Made by a program: the position numbers and the translations under genes
Part shown: one piece after another, positions 33,478 through 41,903 of the stretch
How positions within the stretch are numbered: position 1 is the first letter of the stretch
Layout of the letters: every line of letters starts with the position of its first letter
The notes under the pieces: model-generated
The model's database searches: none
The model's input: only the letters and a program-made list of their open reading frames with translations
Told to the model about the DNA's origin: nothing
From: Citricoccus muralis
GTDB taxonomy: Bacteria; Actinomycetota; Actinomycetes; Actinomycetales; Micrococcaceae
NCBI RefSeq assembly: GCF_029637705.1
Contig: NZ_CP121252.1
Coordinates: forward strand, 744,001-808,000
Direction of reading: 5' to 3'
DNA: 64,000 nt

Positions 33478-33990
33478 ATGGTTTTTGAGGTCGGCGAGAC
33501 TGTCGTCTACCCGCACCACGGTGCGGCAACTATCGAAGAGATCAAGATGCGGAAGATCAAGGGCGAGGAAAAAACCTACCTGAAACTTCGTGTCGCTCAA
33601 GGCGATCTGACTATTGAGGTCCCCGCCGAAAACGTCGATCTGGTCGGCGTTCGCGATGTGGTCGATGATCAGGGTCTGCAGGAAGTGCTGGATGTCCTGC
33701 GCGCAGAATTTACCGAAGAGCCGACCAACTGGTCGCGTCGTTACAAGGCCAACCTGGAGAAGCTCGCCTCCGGCGATGTCATTAAGGTAGCCGAGGTAGT
33801 GCGTGACTTGTGGCGGCGTGAGCATGACCGCGGCCTGTCCGCAGGTGAGAAGCGCATGCTGGCCAAAGCACGCCAGGTGCTGGAGTCCGAACTCGCTTTG
33901 GCGAAGGACATCAGCGAAGAAGAAGCCATCGGCCTGCTGAACGAAACCCTGGAAGAGGTGGCACCGGCCGCAGCGGCCGCCGCCAAATAA
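33478..33990 (+). CDS. carD: CarD-family RNA polymerase-binding regulator
   Basis: This 170-aa protein has the N-terminal RNA polymerase interaction domain ([40 protein letters not shown]), which contacts the beta subunit. The helical C-terminal domain has the [13 protein letters not shown] stretch carrying the conserved Trp that touches the upstream edge of the promoter bubble. CarD stabilises open complexes, especially at rRNA promoters, and is essential in mycobacteria. Length and sequence are typical of Micrococcales. Start ATG 33478 has AAAGGGG 9 nt upstream. It is followed by a terminator, so it is not cotranscribed with cysS. Confidence 0.97.
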   Translation: MVFEVGETVVYPHHGAATIEEIKMRKIKGEEKTYLKLRVAQGDLTIEVPAENVDLVGVRDVVDDQGLQEVLDVLRAEFTEEPTNWSRRYKANLEKLASGDVIKVAEVVRDLWRREHDRGLSAGEKRMLAKARQVLESELALAKDISEEEAIGLLNETLEEVAPAAAAAAK

Positions 33991-34016
33991 TTCCATCATG
34001 GCAACCTGCCACACAC

Positions 34017-34050
34017 GACGGAGGGCGAACCATACGGTTCGCCCTCCGTC
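34017..34050 (+). terminator. Terminator of carD
   Basis: GACGGAGGGCGAACC pairs perfectly with GGTTCGCCCTCCGTC around ATAC, followed by a T-rich stretch. Confidence 0.85.
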
Positions 34051-34081
34051 GTCTCTGTCTGCTGGCGCGGTATAAAGCCGG

Positions 34082-34087
34082 TAGAAT
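34082..34087 (+). promoter_or_regulatory. -10 box TAGAAT of cysS
   Basis: TAGAAT is followed by 8 nt and GTG 34096. It gives a leaderless or near-leaderless mRNA. Confidence 0.5.
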
Positions 34088-34095
34088 CCAACACC

Positions 34096-35559
34096 GTGGC
34101 ACAACGTTTCTATGACACCAAGACGGCACAGGTTCGCGACTTCACTCCGCTGCGCGCGGGAGAGGTCTCGATCTACTACTGCGGCGCGACCGTCCAGGGG
34201 CTGCCGCACGTTGGCCACGTCCGCTCGGCCATTGCCTTCGACATCCTGATCCGATGGTTGCGCGCCACCGGGCTGCGCGTCACCTCGGTACGCAACGTCA
34301 CCGACATCGACGACAAGATCCTGGAGAAATCGGCGGCGTCCTACGACACCGAGCAGACTCCGCAGCCGCCCTATATTGCCCAGGAACCCTGGTGGGCCCT
34401 GGCCTACCGCTTCGAGCAGGCCTTCACCGCCGCCTTTGACAGCCTCGGCGTGCTGCGCCCCACCTACGAGCCACGCGCCACCGGGCACATCACCGAGATG
34501 TTCGAGCTGATTCAGCGCTTGATGGACGCCGGCTACGCCTACCCGGCCACGGATGACTCCGGCGACGTGTACTTCACCGTGCGTGAATGGGACCGCTACG
34601 GCGAGCTCACCCGCCAAGACGTCGACGACATGCAGGCCGCACCGGATGCGGACCCGCGCGGCAAACGCGACCCGCGCGACTTCGCCCTGTGGAAGGGTCA
34701 CAAGAACGGCGACCCAGACACCGCTTCCTGGGCCTCCCCGTGGGGGAGAGGCCGCCCCGGCTGGCACCTAGAATGCTCCGCCATGTCCACCAAGTACCTG
34801 GGCGGAACCTTCGACATTCACGGTGGCGGGCTCGATCTGCGCTTCCCGCACCACGAAAACGAGCTGGCCCAGTCGGCCGCCGCTGGAGACGAGTTCGCCC
34901 GCTTCTGGATGCACAACGGCATGGTCACCTACGAAGGCGAAAAAATGTCCAAATCCGTGGGCAACACCGTCTCGCCCGAAGAGATGCTCGCCGCAGCCCG
35001 ACCCACCGCGGTCCGTTACTTCCTCGGCCAGGCGCACTACCGCTCACCGTTGGACTACCGGCCCACCTCGCTCGAGGAGGCGACTACCGCGGTCGAGCGC
35101 ATCGAAAACTTCCAGACCAAAGCCCGGGCCGCCCTGCGAGACGACATCGCCGCCCTGCCTGAGGTACTCGTGGACGCCGTGCCGGAGGCGTTCCGTACGG
35201 CCATGGAAGATGACCTGAACGTGCCCCAGGCCCTGGCCAGCCTGCACGCCACTGTGCGCGCAGGCAACACCGCCCTGGCCGAGAACGACACCACTGCACT
35301 GCGCGATCGGCTGCTGGAAGTCGACGCCATGGTGCGCATCCTGGGTCTCGACGAGGTGCCCGAAGGTTCCTGCCATGACGGCGACAGCGCCGCCAGTCAC
35401 GCCCTTGCCGCCCTCGTGGACGCACAGATTCAGGCTCGTGCGACCGCCCGTGAGCAGCGCGACTGGGCTGCCGCCGACGCGATCCGCGACCAGCTGGCCG
35501 CGGCCGGCATCACCCTGGCCGACTCTGCTGACGGCGTCGCCTGGACGCTCGAGAGCTGA
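34096..35559 (+). CDS. cysS: Cysteine-tRNA ligase
   Basis: This 487-aa class I synthetase has [19 protein letters not shown] with the first zinc Cys and the HIGH-type motif (HVGH) and [13 protein letters not shown] with the second zinc Cys. [14 protein letters not shown] gives the His and Glu zinc ligands, and [10 protein letters not shown] is the KMSKS loop. It charges tRNA-Cys with cysteine. Length and motifs are canonical (about 465-490 aa). GTG 34096 follows a TAGAAT box by 8 nt and has no ribosome site. It lies 28 bp before rlmB and is probably cotranscribed with it and glgX. No isp gene lies between carD and this gene. Confidence 0.97.
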   Translation: MAQRFYDTKTAQVRDFTPLRAGEVSIYYCGATVQGLPHVGHVRSAIAFDILIRWLRATGLRVTSVRNVTDIDDKILEKSAASYDTEQTPQPPYIAQEPWWALAYRFEQAFTAAFDSLGVLRPTYEPRATGHITEMFELIQRLMDAGYAYPATDDSGDVYFTVREWDRYGELTRQDVDDMQAAPDADPRGKRDPRDFALWKGHKNGDPDTASWASPWGRGRPGWHLECSAMSTKYLGGTFDIHGGGLDLRFPHHENELAQSAAAGDEFARFWMHNGMVTYEGEKMSKSVGNTVSPEEMLAAARPTAVRYFLGQAHYRSPLDYRPTSLEEATTAVERIENFQTKARAALRDDIAALPEVLVDAVPEAFRTAMEDDLNVPQALASLHATVRAGNTALAENDTTALRDRLLEVDAMVRILGLDEVPEGSCHDGDSAASHALAALVDAQIQARATAREQRDWAAADAIRDQLAAAGITLADSADGVAWTLES

Positions 35560-35587
35560 CCCGCACCGCCACCGAAAGGACCACACC

Positions 35588-36547
35588 ATGGCAACACCAC
35601 GACGCCCCGGCGCTGCCCGCAAGTCCACCAAAAAAGGCCCCACCAAGGGCAGCGGCGGTCAACACCGTAAGTCCCTGGCCGGTCGCGGTCCCACGCCCAA
35701 GGCCGAGGACCGCACCTGGCACAAGAGCTACAAGCCCACTCAGCAGCGCCAGCAGCGCAACACCCGCTCGCGCCACAAGGACGAAACCGTGGCCGGCCGC
35801 AACCCGGTGGTCGAAGCCCTCCGCTCCGATATTCCGGCCCGCGCCCTGCACGTGGCCCCGCGTCTGGAGATGGATGAGCGCGTCAAAGAAGCGCTGAAGC
35901 TGGCAGCAGAACGCGGTATTCCGGTGATGGAGACCACCCGGATCGAGCTCGACCGGATGACCAACGAGGCCAACCACCAGGGCATGGCGCTGCAGGTGCC
36001 ACCCTACGAGTACGAAGACGGCGTCACCGTAGCCGACCGACTGATGCAGGAATGGGACAAGGGCTACCTGCGCACCCCGCCGCTGCTGATCGCCCTGGAT
36101 TCCATCACCGACCCCCGCAACCTCGGGGCCATCATCCGCTCGGCTTCTGCTTTTGATGCTCACGGCGTGGTGGTGCCGGCCCGCCGCTCGGTGGGGGTGA
36201 CTGCCACCGCGTGGAAGACCTCCGCCGGTGCCGCCGCCCGGGTGCCCGTCTCACAGGTGTCGAACCTGAACAACGCGCTCGTCGAGTACAAGAAACTCGG
36301 CTACTTCGTGCTGGGCCTCGACGGCGACGGCGACCAGTCCCTGCCCGGACTGCCCCTCGCCACCGACCCGATCTGTCTCGTGGTCGGCTCCGAGGGCAAG
36401 GGCCTCTCCCGGCTGGTGCGCGAACACTGCGACCAGATCGTCTCCATCCCGATCGCCTCCGAGATGGAATCGCTCAACGCCTCGATGGCGGTCGGCATTT
36501 CCCTGTACGAAATCGCGGTGGCGCGGGCGGGCGGACGCGGTGACTGA
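35588..36547 (+). CDS. rlmB: 23S rRNA (guanosine-2251-2'-O)-methyltransferase RlmB
   Basis: This is a 319-aa SpoU-type methyltransferase. A basic, Lys/Arg-rich N-terminal tail of about 65 residues, common in actinobacterial RlmB, precedes the substrate-binding domain (ETVAGRNPVVEALRSDIPAR). The trefoil-knot catalytic domain follows with SITDPRNLGAIIRSASAF, VVGSEGKGLSRLV and SIPIASEMESLNASMAVGI. It methylates the ribose of the P-loop guanosine of 23S rRNA using SAM. ATG 35588 has AAAGGA upstream. Its last codons overlap the glgX GTG start by 8 bp. Confidence 0.95.
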   Translation: MATPRRPGAARKSTKKGPTKGSGGQHRKSLAGRGPTPKAEDRTWHKSYKPTQQRQQRNTRSRHKDETVAGRNPVVEALRSDIPARALHVAPRLEMDERVKEALKLAAERGIPVMETTRIELDRMTNEANHQGMALQVPPYEYEDGVTVADRLMQEWDKGYLRTPPLLIALDSITDPRNLGAIIRSASAFDAHGVVVPARRSVGVTATAWKTSAGAAARVPVSQVSNLNNALVEYKKLGYFVLGLDGDGDQSLPGLPLATDPICLVVGSEGKGLSRLVREHCDQIVSIPIASEMESLNASMAVGISLYEIAVARAGGRGD

Positions 36548-38672
36548 ACCGCAACACCCCTCGCGCCCGACGCCGCTGGGCGCCTCGGCCGCGTCTGGAA
36601 CACATCATCGGGAACCCGAGGTAGCCGCCGAGTCGTGCCAGTGCGTGAACCTGGCCGTCTACGCCCCCGGACTCACCGAGGTCGACGTCGTCTTCACCAC
36701 CAGTGACTTCCCCCGAGACGCCGCACCGACGGTAGCAGACCTGCACCGCGTGGAATTGCCCGGATTCAACCACGGGGTGCACCACGGCACCCTCACCGGA
36801 CTCGATAACGGCAGCCTCTACGCGTTCATCCCGCGGGACCAGGATCTGGAACCGACCGGTCCGGTGGTGGGCGGACTGCTGGATCCGTGCGGCGACGCCG
36901 TCGAGACCCGCGAGGGGATTCACTGGTCCACCCGGGTGGAGCGCAGTTTCGACTGGGGTGGTGTCACCGCACCCGACACCGCTCTGCGCGACACCATCAT
37001 CTACGAAGCCCACGTGATCGGGCAGACAAAATTGCACCCGGAGATCCCCGAGCACCTGCGCGGCACCTACGCCGGGCTCGCACACCCGGTGATGATCGCC
37101 TACCTGCAGCGCTTGGGCATCACCGCGGTCGAGTTGCTGCCCGTGCACCACCATGCCGACGAGTCCCATCTGTCGGAGCTCGGGTTGGAGAACTATTGGG
37201 GCTACAACACCCTGTCGTTCTTCTCCCCGCACCCCAGCTACGCCACCGTCGACGCCCAGCGGCGCGGCCCCCAAGCCGTGGCGGACGAATTCAAGGGAAT
37301 GGTCCGGCTGCTCCACGAGGCCGGCATTGAGGTGATTCTCGACGTGGTCTACAACCACACGGCTGAAGAAGGCCCCACCGGCCCCACCTACAGCTGGCGC
37401 GGGCTGGGGGAGCGCGCCTACTACCGCCACGTCGATGACAGTCCGGACTCCGACTACCTGGACACCACCGGCTGCGGAAACACCCTGAACTTCGCCGACG
37501 CCACCGTGGTGCGCATGGCCCTGGACTCGCTGCGCCGCTGGGTCGAGGAATTCGGGGTGGATGGCTTCCGCTTCGACCTGGCCGTCTCCCTGGGCCGCGA
37601 CGCTCACCACCACTTCACCCCGCAGCACCCGTTCCTGGTGGCCGTGACCTCCGATCCGGTGCTCTCCCAGGTCAAGCTGATTTCCGAGCCTTGGGATGTC
37701 TCGGTCGGAGGCTGGCAGACCGGGCGCTTCCCGCCCGGCTTCCGTGACTGGAACGACCATTTCCGCGACACCGTGCGAGATTTCTGGGTGACCTCCCGTG
37801 CCGCCCTGGACCACGGCGATCGACCCAGCCCCCTGGGCGGGCTGGCCGATGTGCTCTCCGGATCCCAGGGGCTCTTCGCCCCCTCGGGGCGTTCGGCGCT
37901 GTCCAGCGTGAACTACGTGACCGCCCACGACGGATTTACCCTGCGCGACCTGGTGTCGTACAACCACAAACACAACGAGGCCAACGGCGAAGACAACCGC
38001 GACGGCACCGAGAACAACCGGTCGTACAACCACGGTGCCGAAGGCCCCACCGATGAGACCCACGTGGAGCAATCCCGGCAGCGCACCATGCGCAATGTGA
38101 TGGTCACCCTGCTGATGTCGCTGGGCGTGCCGATGATCACCGCCGGTGACGAGCTCGGCCGCAGCCAGTCTGGCAACAACAACGCCTACTGCCAGAACAA
38201 CGAGCTCTCATGGACCGATTGGCCGCGACTGCTCGAAAACCCGGCAGCCCAGACCATGCACGCCCTCACCCGGCGGATGATCCGACTGCGCCGGGCGTTC
38301 CTGGCCGACCAGCCCTACACCTACCCCTCCCGCGACTCCGGGCACATGATGTGGTTCAACGCCGACGGCGAACCCATGACCCAGCAGGAATGGGAGAGTC
38401 CCTCGGTGCGGGTGCTGCAGCAGCTCATCGGCATCCCGGGCGGGCGGACCTCCGGGCTCGTGATCTTCAACGGCGGACTCGACGCCGACGTCGTCCGCGT
38501 TCCCGGCTCCAAACCCGGGGCAGAGAACCTGCTGGGAGATCTGGCCGGCGGAGAACTGGTGCTGGCACTGAGCACCCATGGCGAACGCGACCGCGTGGGA
38601 TCGACCGTGGGCGCCGGAGACGTGCTGGCGATCCCTGGATACTCGATCTCCATTTACGCGCTCTCACAGTGA
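36540..38672 (+). CDS. glgX: Glycogen debranching enzyme GlgX
   Basis: This is a 710-aa glycoside hydrolase family 13 enzyme. An N-terminal CBM48/isoamylase-type domain (about 30-140) precedes the (beta/alpha)8 barrel with VVYNHTAEEG, the nucleophile in GFRFDLAVSLGRD, the acid/base Glu in LISEPWDV and the transition-state Asp in TAHDGFTLRD. A C-terminal beta domain follows. GlgX cleaves alpha-1,6 branches left by phosphorylase. The long GLGX-type insert SQSGNNNAYCQNNELSW is present. The start GTG overlaps the rlmB end, so the two are translationally linked. The glgE-glgB pair lies 3.2 kb downstream, separated by an ABC importer. Confidence 0.93.
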   Translation: MTEPQHPSRPTPLGASAASGTHHREPEVAAESCQCVNLAVYAPGLTEVDVVFTTSDFPRDAAPTVADLHRVELPGFNHGVHHGTLTGLDNGSLYAFIPRDQDLEPTGPVVGGLLDPCGDAVETREGIHWSTRVERSFDWGGVTAPDTALRDTIIYEAHVIGQTKLHPEIPEHLRGTYAGLAHPVMIAYLQRLGITAVELLPVHHHADESHLSELGLENYWGYNTLSFFSPHPSYATVDAQRRGPQAVADEFKGMVRLLHEAGIEVILDVVYNHTAEEGPTGPTYSWRGLGERAYYRHVDDSPDSDYLDTTGCGNTLNFADATVVRMALDSLRRWVEEFGVDGFRFDLAVSLGRDAHHHFTPQHPFLVAVTSDPVLSQVKLISEPWDVSVGGWQTGRFPPGFRDWNDHFRDTVRDFWVTSRAALDHGDRPSPLGGLADVLSGSQGLFAPSGRSALSSVNYVTAHDGFTLRDLVSYNHKHNEANGEDNRDGTENNRSYNHGAEGPTDETHVEQSRQRTMRNVMVTLLMSLGVPMITAGDELGRSQSGNNNAYCQNNELSWTDWPRLLENPAAQTMHALTRRMIRLRRAFLADQPYTYPSRDSGHMMWFNADGEPMTQQEWESPSVRVLQQLIGIPGGRTSGLVIFNGGLDADVVRVPGSKPGAENLLGDLAGGELVLALSTHGERDRVGSTVGAGDVLAIPGYSISIYALSQ

Positions 38673-38828
38673 TCCGAGCCACTCGCGGCGCGGGTGTGGA
38701 AGCATGGTGTCTGCAGAACACGCACCATCAGCTTCCGCCGGATACGTTTCGACTGCGAGATCATCTATTTGGTAGACACATTGATCGGTACGCGGTGGAC
38801 TGAAGCGGCATCTTGTGGCAAAGTTGAC

Positions 38829-38844
38829 TGTGATAGAAGTCACA
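38829..38844 (+). promoter_or_regulatory. CRP/GlxR-like operator TGTGA-N6-TCACA
   Basis: TGTGATAGAAGTCACA is a perfect match to the CRP-family consensus arms. It lies 94 nt before the ABC importer operon and overlaps the end of a TTGACT (38824-38829), so binding could affect transcription of 38938-41811. In actinobacteria such sites are bound by Crp/GlxR with cAMP. Confidence 0.65.
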
Positions 38845-38937
38845 TCACACCTGATGGTCAATCGTTCTGTTCATCCACGCGATTCCCGTATCCCGCGCGA
38901 ATCGTTTTCTGTTGGTTGACGAGAGAGGGAGCACCCC

Positions 38938-39963
38938 ATGAAACTGTCACACCTTGCACGCACCACGGCGGTGCTCGCAGCAATCGGCCTGACCGTCACT
39001 GCGTGCGGTTCCAACGGCGACGGCGGAGCGGCCGATGAGGGCGGCGCCGAAGGCGAGTCCTACTCGATCGGCATCTCGCAGTACGTTTCCCACCCCGCGC
39101 TCGACGCCACCGCGGCCGGCTTCAAGGAAGCCTTCGAAACCGCCGGAGCCGAGGTCACCTGGGATGAGCAGAACTCCCAGGCCGACCAGGGCACCATGAA
39201 CAACATCTCCGGCAACTTCGCCCAGTCGGATCACGACCTGATCTTCGCGATTGCCACCCCCTCCGCCATCTCGGCCGCCACCGCCATCACCGATCGTCCG
39301 ATCGTCTTCGGCGCTGTCACCGATCCGGTGGACGCCTCGCTCGTGGCCGACTGGGAGGCTCCCGGCGGCAATGTCACCGGTGTCTCCGATATGAACCCCG
39401 TCCACGAACAGCTCGAGCTGCTCCAGCAGATCGCCCCTGACGCCGAGACCGTGGGCATCGTCTACTCCTCGGCCGAGTCGAACTCGGTGGTCCAGGTGGA
39501 AGCAGCACGCGACGCGGCCGAGCAACTCGGACTGGAACTGGTCGAACGCGCCATCACCAACACCAACGAGGTGCAGCAGGGCGTCCAGGCGCTCGGCGAC
39601 GTCGATGCTATCTACGTGCCCACCGACAACACGGTGGTCTCCGGTCTGGAATCGGTGCTCTCCTACGGTATCGACCAGCAGATCCCCGTGATCTCCGCCG
39701 ACACCGACTCCGTGGAACGCGGCGCGGTGGCCACCTACGGCATCGACTACCACGCCCAGGGCGTGCAGGCCGGCGAGATGGCGCTGCGCATTCTGCAGGG
39801 TGAGTCCGAGCCGGCCGACACCCCGGTGGAGACCGTGCCCTCCGAGGACCTCGAGGTCGTCGTGAACCAGGAAGCCGCCGAGCAGATGGGCATCACCCTG
39901 CCCGAGGACCTGCTGGCTGACGCCCGCGACGTCGCCGACGCTGAGGGCGAGGACGAAGAATAA
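38938..39963 (+). CDS. ABC transporter substrate-binding lipoprotein (TrpX-like)
   Basis: This is a 341-aa exported binding protein. The signal peptide MKLSHLARTTAVLAAIGLTV ends at a lipobox VTAC (C22). The mature part has the two-lobed fold of the ABC_sub_bind family (PF04392): SIGISQYVSHPALDATAAGF, LIFAIATPSAISAATAITDR, PIVFGAVTDPVDASLV and AIYVPTDNTVVSGLES. Relatives take up tryptophan or other aromatic or small compounds (TrpX/YtjP group), but the ligand here is unknown. ATG 38938 has AGAGGGAG upstream. The permease and ATPase genes follow and form one operon. A CRP-like site lies upstream, suggesting carbon or cAMP control. Confidence 0.88.
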   Translation: MKLSHLARTTAVLAAIGLTVTACGSNGDGGAADEGGAEGESYSIGISQYVSHPALDATAAGFKEAFETAGAEVTWDEQNSQADQGTMNNISGNFAQSDHDLIFAIATPSAISAATAITDRPIVFGAVTDPVDASLVADWEAPGGNVTGVSDMNPVHEQLELLQQIAPDAETVGIVYSSAESNSVVQVEAARDAAEQLGLELVERAITNTNEVQQGVQALGDVDAIYVPTDNTVVSGLESVLSYGIDQQIPVISADTDSVERGAVATYGIDYHAQGVQAGEMALRILQGESEPADTPVETVPSEDLEVVVNQEAAEQMGITLPEDLLADARDVADAEGEDEE

Positions 39964-40067
39964 TCTCGCGCTACCTGTTCGGCGGGGTCGGCCGCGCACA
40001 TCCCCACGGCCGGCCCCGCCGATACCATCCATCCGAAACACCCCGACGGAAAGCTGGACGATAGATC

Positions 40068-41027
40068 ATGATCGTCGCACTCGAACTCGGTCTGATCTAC
40101 GCGATCATGGCCCTCGGTGTCTACCTCACCTTCAAGATTCTCGACTTCCCCGACCTCACCGTCGACGGATCCTTCACCACCGGCGCCGCCACGGCCGCCG
40201 TGCTCATCACTCAGCAGGTGAACCCGCTGCTTGCCATGGGCGCGGCCTTCCTCGTGGGCACCCTCGCCGGACTCATTACCGGCCTGTTGCACGCCAAAGG
40301 AAACATCAACCCGCTGCTGGCCGGAATTCTGACCATGCTGGCCCTGTACTCGGTCAACCTGCGCATCATGGGCAATCGAGCTAATGCGCCGCTGCTGGGC
40401 CAAGAAACCGTGTTTACCTGGTTCTCTCAGGCCGGGCTGCGCGGCACCTGGGGCGCGGTGATCATCCTGTTGATCTGCGTGCTCATCATTAAGTTCGCCC
40501 TCGACTGGTTCCTCTCCACCGACATGGGCCTGGCCCTGCAGTCCACCGGCGACAACCAGGAAATGATCCGCTCCTTCGGTGTCTCCACCGACCGGATGAA
40601 GATCATCGGTCTGATGCTCTCCAACGGTTTGGTTGCCCTGTGCGGCTCGATCATCGCCCAGTACCAGGGTTCCGCCGACATCTCCATGGGTATCGGTCTG
40701 ATTCTTGTGGGCCTGGCCTCCGTGATCATCGGTCAGGCGATCTTCGGCACCCGCACCGTCATCATTGCCACCTTCGCTGTCGTCGTGGGAGCCGTGCTTT
40801 ACCGCCTAGCCATCCAGTACGCGCTGACCGCCGGGCTGAATCCCAACGACATGCGCCTCATCTCCGCGGTACTCGTGGTGGCCGCTCTGCTGCTGCCGCA
40901 GTGGAAGATCTTCCGCCGATTCTCGCTGCGCCGGAAGAACAAGAAGGTCGAGAACTTGAACAAGGAAGCCGCCGAAGAAGCCGCCGCCGAGGCCGAAGAA
41001 GCTGGAAAGGTGGGCCACCGTGCTTGA
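40068..41027 (+). CDS. ABC transporter permease (BPD_transp_2 type)
   Basis: This 319-aa integral membrane protein has about eight hydrophobic helices from the start (ALELGLIYAIMALGVYLTFK) to about residue 285. A charged, Lys/Glu-rich cytoplasmic tail follows (RRKNKKVENLNKEAAEEAA). The FPDLTVDGSFTTGAA segment near the N-terminus is the mark of the LivH-like permeases that pair with ABC_sub_bind proteins. It would form the membrane channel as a dimer. ATG 40068 has GGAAAG 12 nt upstream. Its end overlaps the ATPase start by 8 bp. Confidence 0.9.
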   Translation: MIVALELGLIYAIMALGVYLTFKILDFPDLTVDGSFTTGAATAAVLITQQVNPLLAMGAAFLVGTLAGLITGLLHAKGNINPLLAGILTMLALYSVNLRIMGNRANAPLLGQETVFTWFSQAGLRGTWGAVIILLICVLIIKFALDWFLSTDMGLALQSTGDNQEMIRSFGVSTDRMKIIGLMLSNGLVALCGSIIAQYQGSADISMGIGLILVGLASVIIGQAIFGTRTVIIATFAVVVGAVLYRLAIQYALTAGLNPNDMRLISAVLVVAALLLPQWKIFRRFSLRRKNKKVENLNKEAAEEAAAEAEEAGKVGHRA

Positions 41028-41811
41028 GCTGAGCAACGTCAACAAGACGTTCTTTCCGAACACCGTCAACGAGCGCAAGGCGTTGCGCGGCGTGAACCTG
41101 CACCTGCGCGACGGCGATTTCGTCACCGTGATCGGCTCCAACGGCGCGGGTAAGTCCACGGTGCTGAACACGATCGCGGGCAAGCTTCGTCCCGACTCCG
41201 GCACCGTGACCATCGCCGGCAAGGACGTCACCAAAATGCCCGACCACAGGCGCGCTGCCTATGTGGGCCGGGTGTTCCAGGATCCTATGGCTGGCACCAG
41301 CCCGGACCTGACGATCGAACAGAACATGGCCCTGGCCGCCCGCCGCGGCCAGTCGCGCGGACTGGGCCTCGGGGTGACCAAGGCCAAGCGCACGCAATGG
41401 GCGGAGGAACTGCTGGCCCTGGAACTCGGCCTCGAGCACCGTCTCAAGGCCAAGGTGGGACTGCTCTCCGGCGGTCAGCGCCAGGCACTGAGCCTGCTGA
41501 TGGCCACGTTCTCGCAGCCCAAGATTCTGCTGTTAGACGAGCACACCGCGGCCCTGGACCCTCAGCGTGCCGAACTGGTCACCCGGCTCACCGAAAAAGT
41601 TGTCTCCGAGCAGAAGCTCACCACGCTGATGGTCACCCACAACATGGCCCAGGCGCTGGAGGTCGGCAACCGGCTGATCATGATGCACGACGGCGAAATC
41701 ATCCTCGACGTCGAGGCGGAAAAGAAAGCCACCATGACCGTCGAAGACCTGCTCGGCGAATTCGCCAAAATCAAGGGAGCGACGTTGGGCGACCGTTCCC
41801 TGCTGCAATAA
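41020..41811 (+). CDS. ABC transporter ATP-binding protein (TrpZ-like)
   Basis: This 263-aa ATPase has Walker A GSNGAGKST (about residues 40-48), a Q-loop in VGRVFQDPMAGT, signature LLSGGQRQALSLLM, Walker B ILLLDEHTAALDP and the switch His in MVTHNMAQAL. It powers the importer formed with the permease and binding protein upstream. GTG 41020 lies in the permease end, giving translational coupling, and GAAAGG is its ribosome site. A terminator follows 28 bp after the stop. Length is normal for the family. Confidence 0.93.
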   Translation: MLELSNVNKTFFPNTVNERKALRGVNLHLRDGDFVTVIGSNGAGKSTVLNTIAGKLRPDSGTVTIAGKDVTKMPDHRRAAYVGRVFQDPMAGTSPDLTIEQNMALAARRGQSRGLGLGVTKAKRTQWAEELLALELGLEHRLKAKVGLLSGGQRQALSLLMATFSQPKILLLDEHTAALDPQRAELVTRLTEKVVSEQKLTTLMVTHNMAQALEVGNRLIMMHDGEIILDVEAEKKATMTVEDLLGEFAKIKGATLGDRSLLQ

Positions 41812-41838
41812 GCCCGCACCATCACCTCACCTCCGCCG

Positions 41839-41884
41839 CGAAGGCCCCGAGACCGGTCAATCGACCATAGCCTCGGGGCCTTCG
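41839..41884 (+). terminator. Terminator of the ABC importer operon
   Basis: CGAAGGCCCCGAG (41839-41851) pairs perfectly with CTCGGGGCCTTCG (41872-41884) around a 20-nt loop. It separates the operon from glgE. Confidence 0.7.
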
Positions 41885-41891
41885 TGCTGGA

Positions 41892-41897
41892 TAGGCT
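41892..41897 (+). promoter_or_regulatory. -10 box TAGGCT of glgE
   Basis: TAGGCT, then AATGCC, then GTG 41904. The N6 leaderless spacing recurs. Confidence 0.5.
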
Positions 41898-41903
41898 AAT
41901 GCC

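Noticed and set aside
33430-34767. 445-codon minus-strand frame across carD and cysS
   Set aside because: It crosses two convincing genes and a terminator and shows no motif.
36474-38072. 532-codon minus-strand frame over glgX
   Set aside because: It is antisense to a complete GH13 enzyme.
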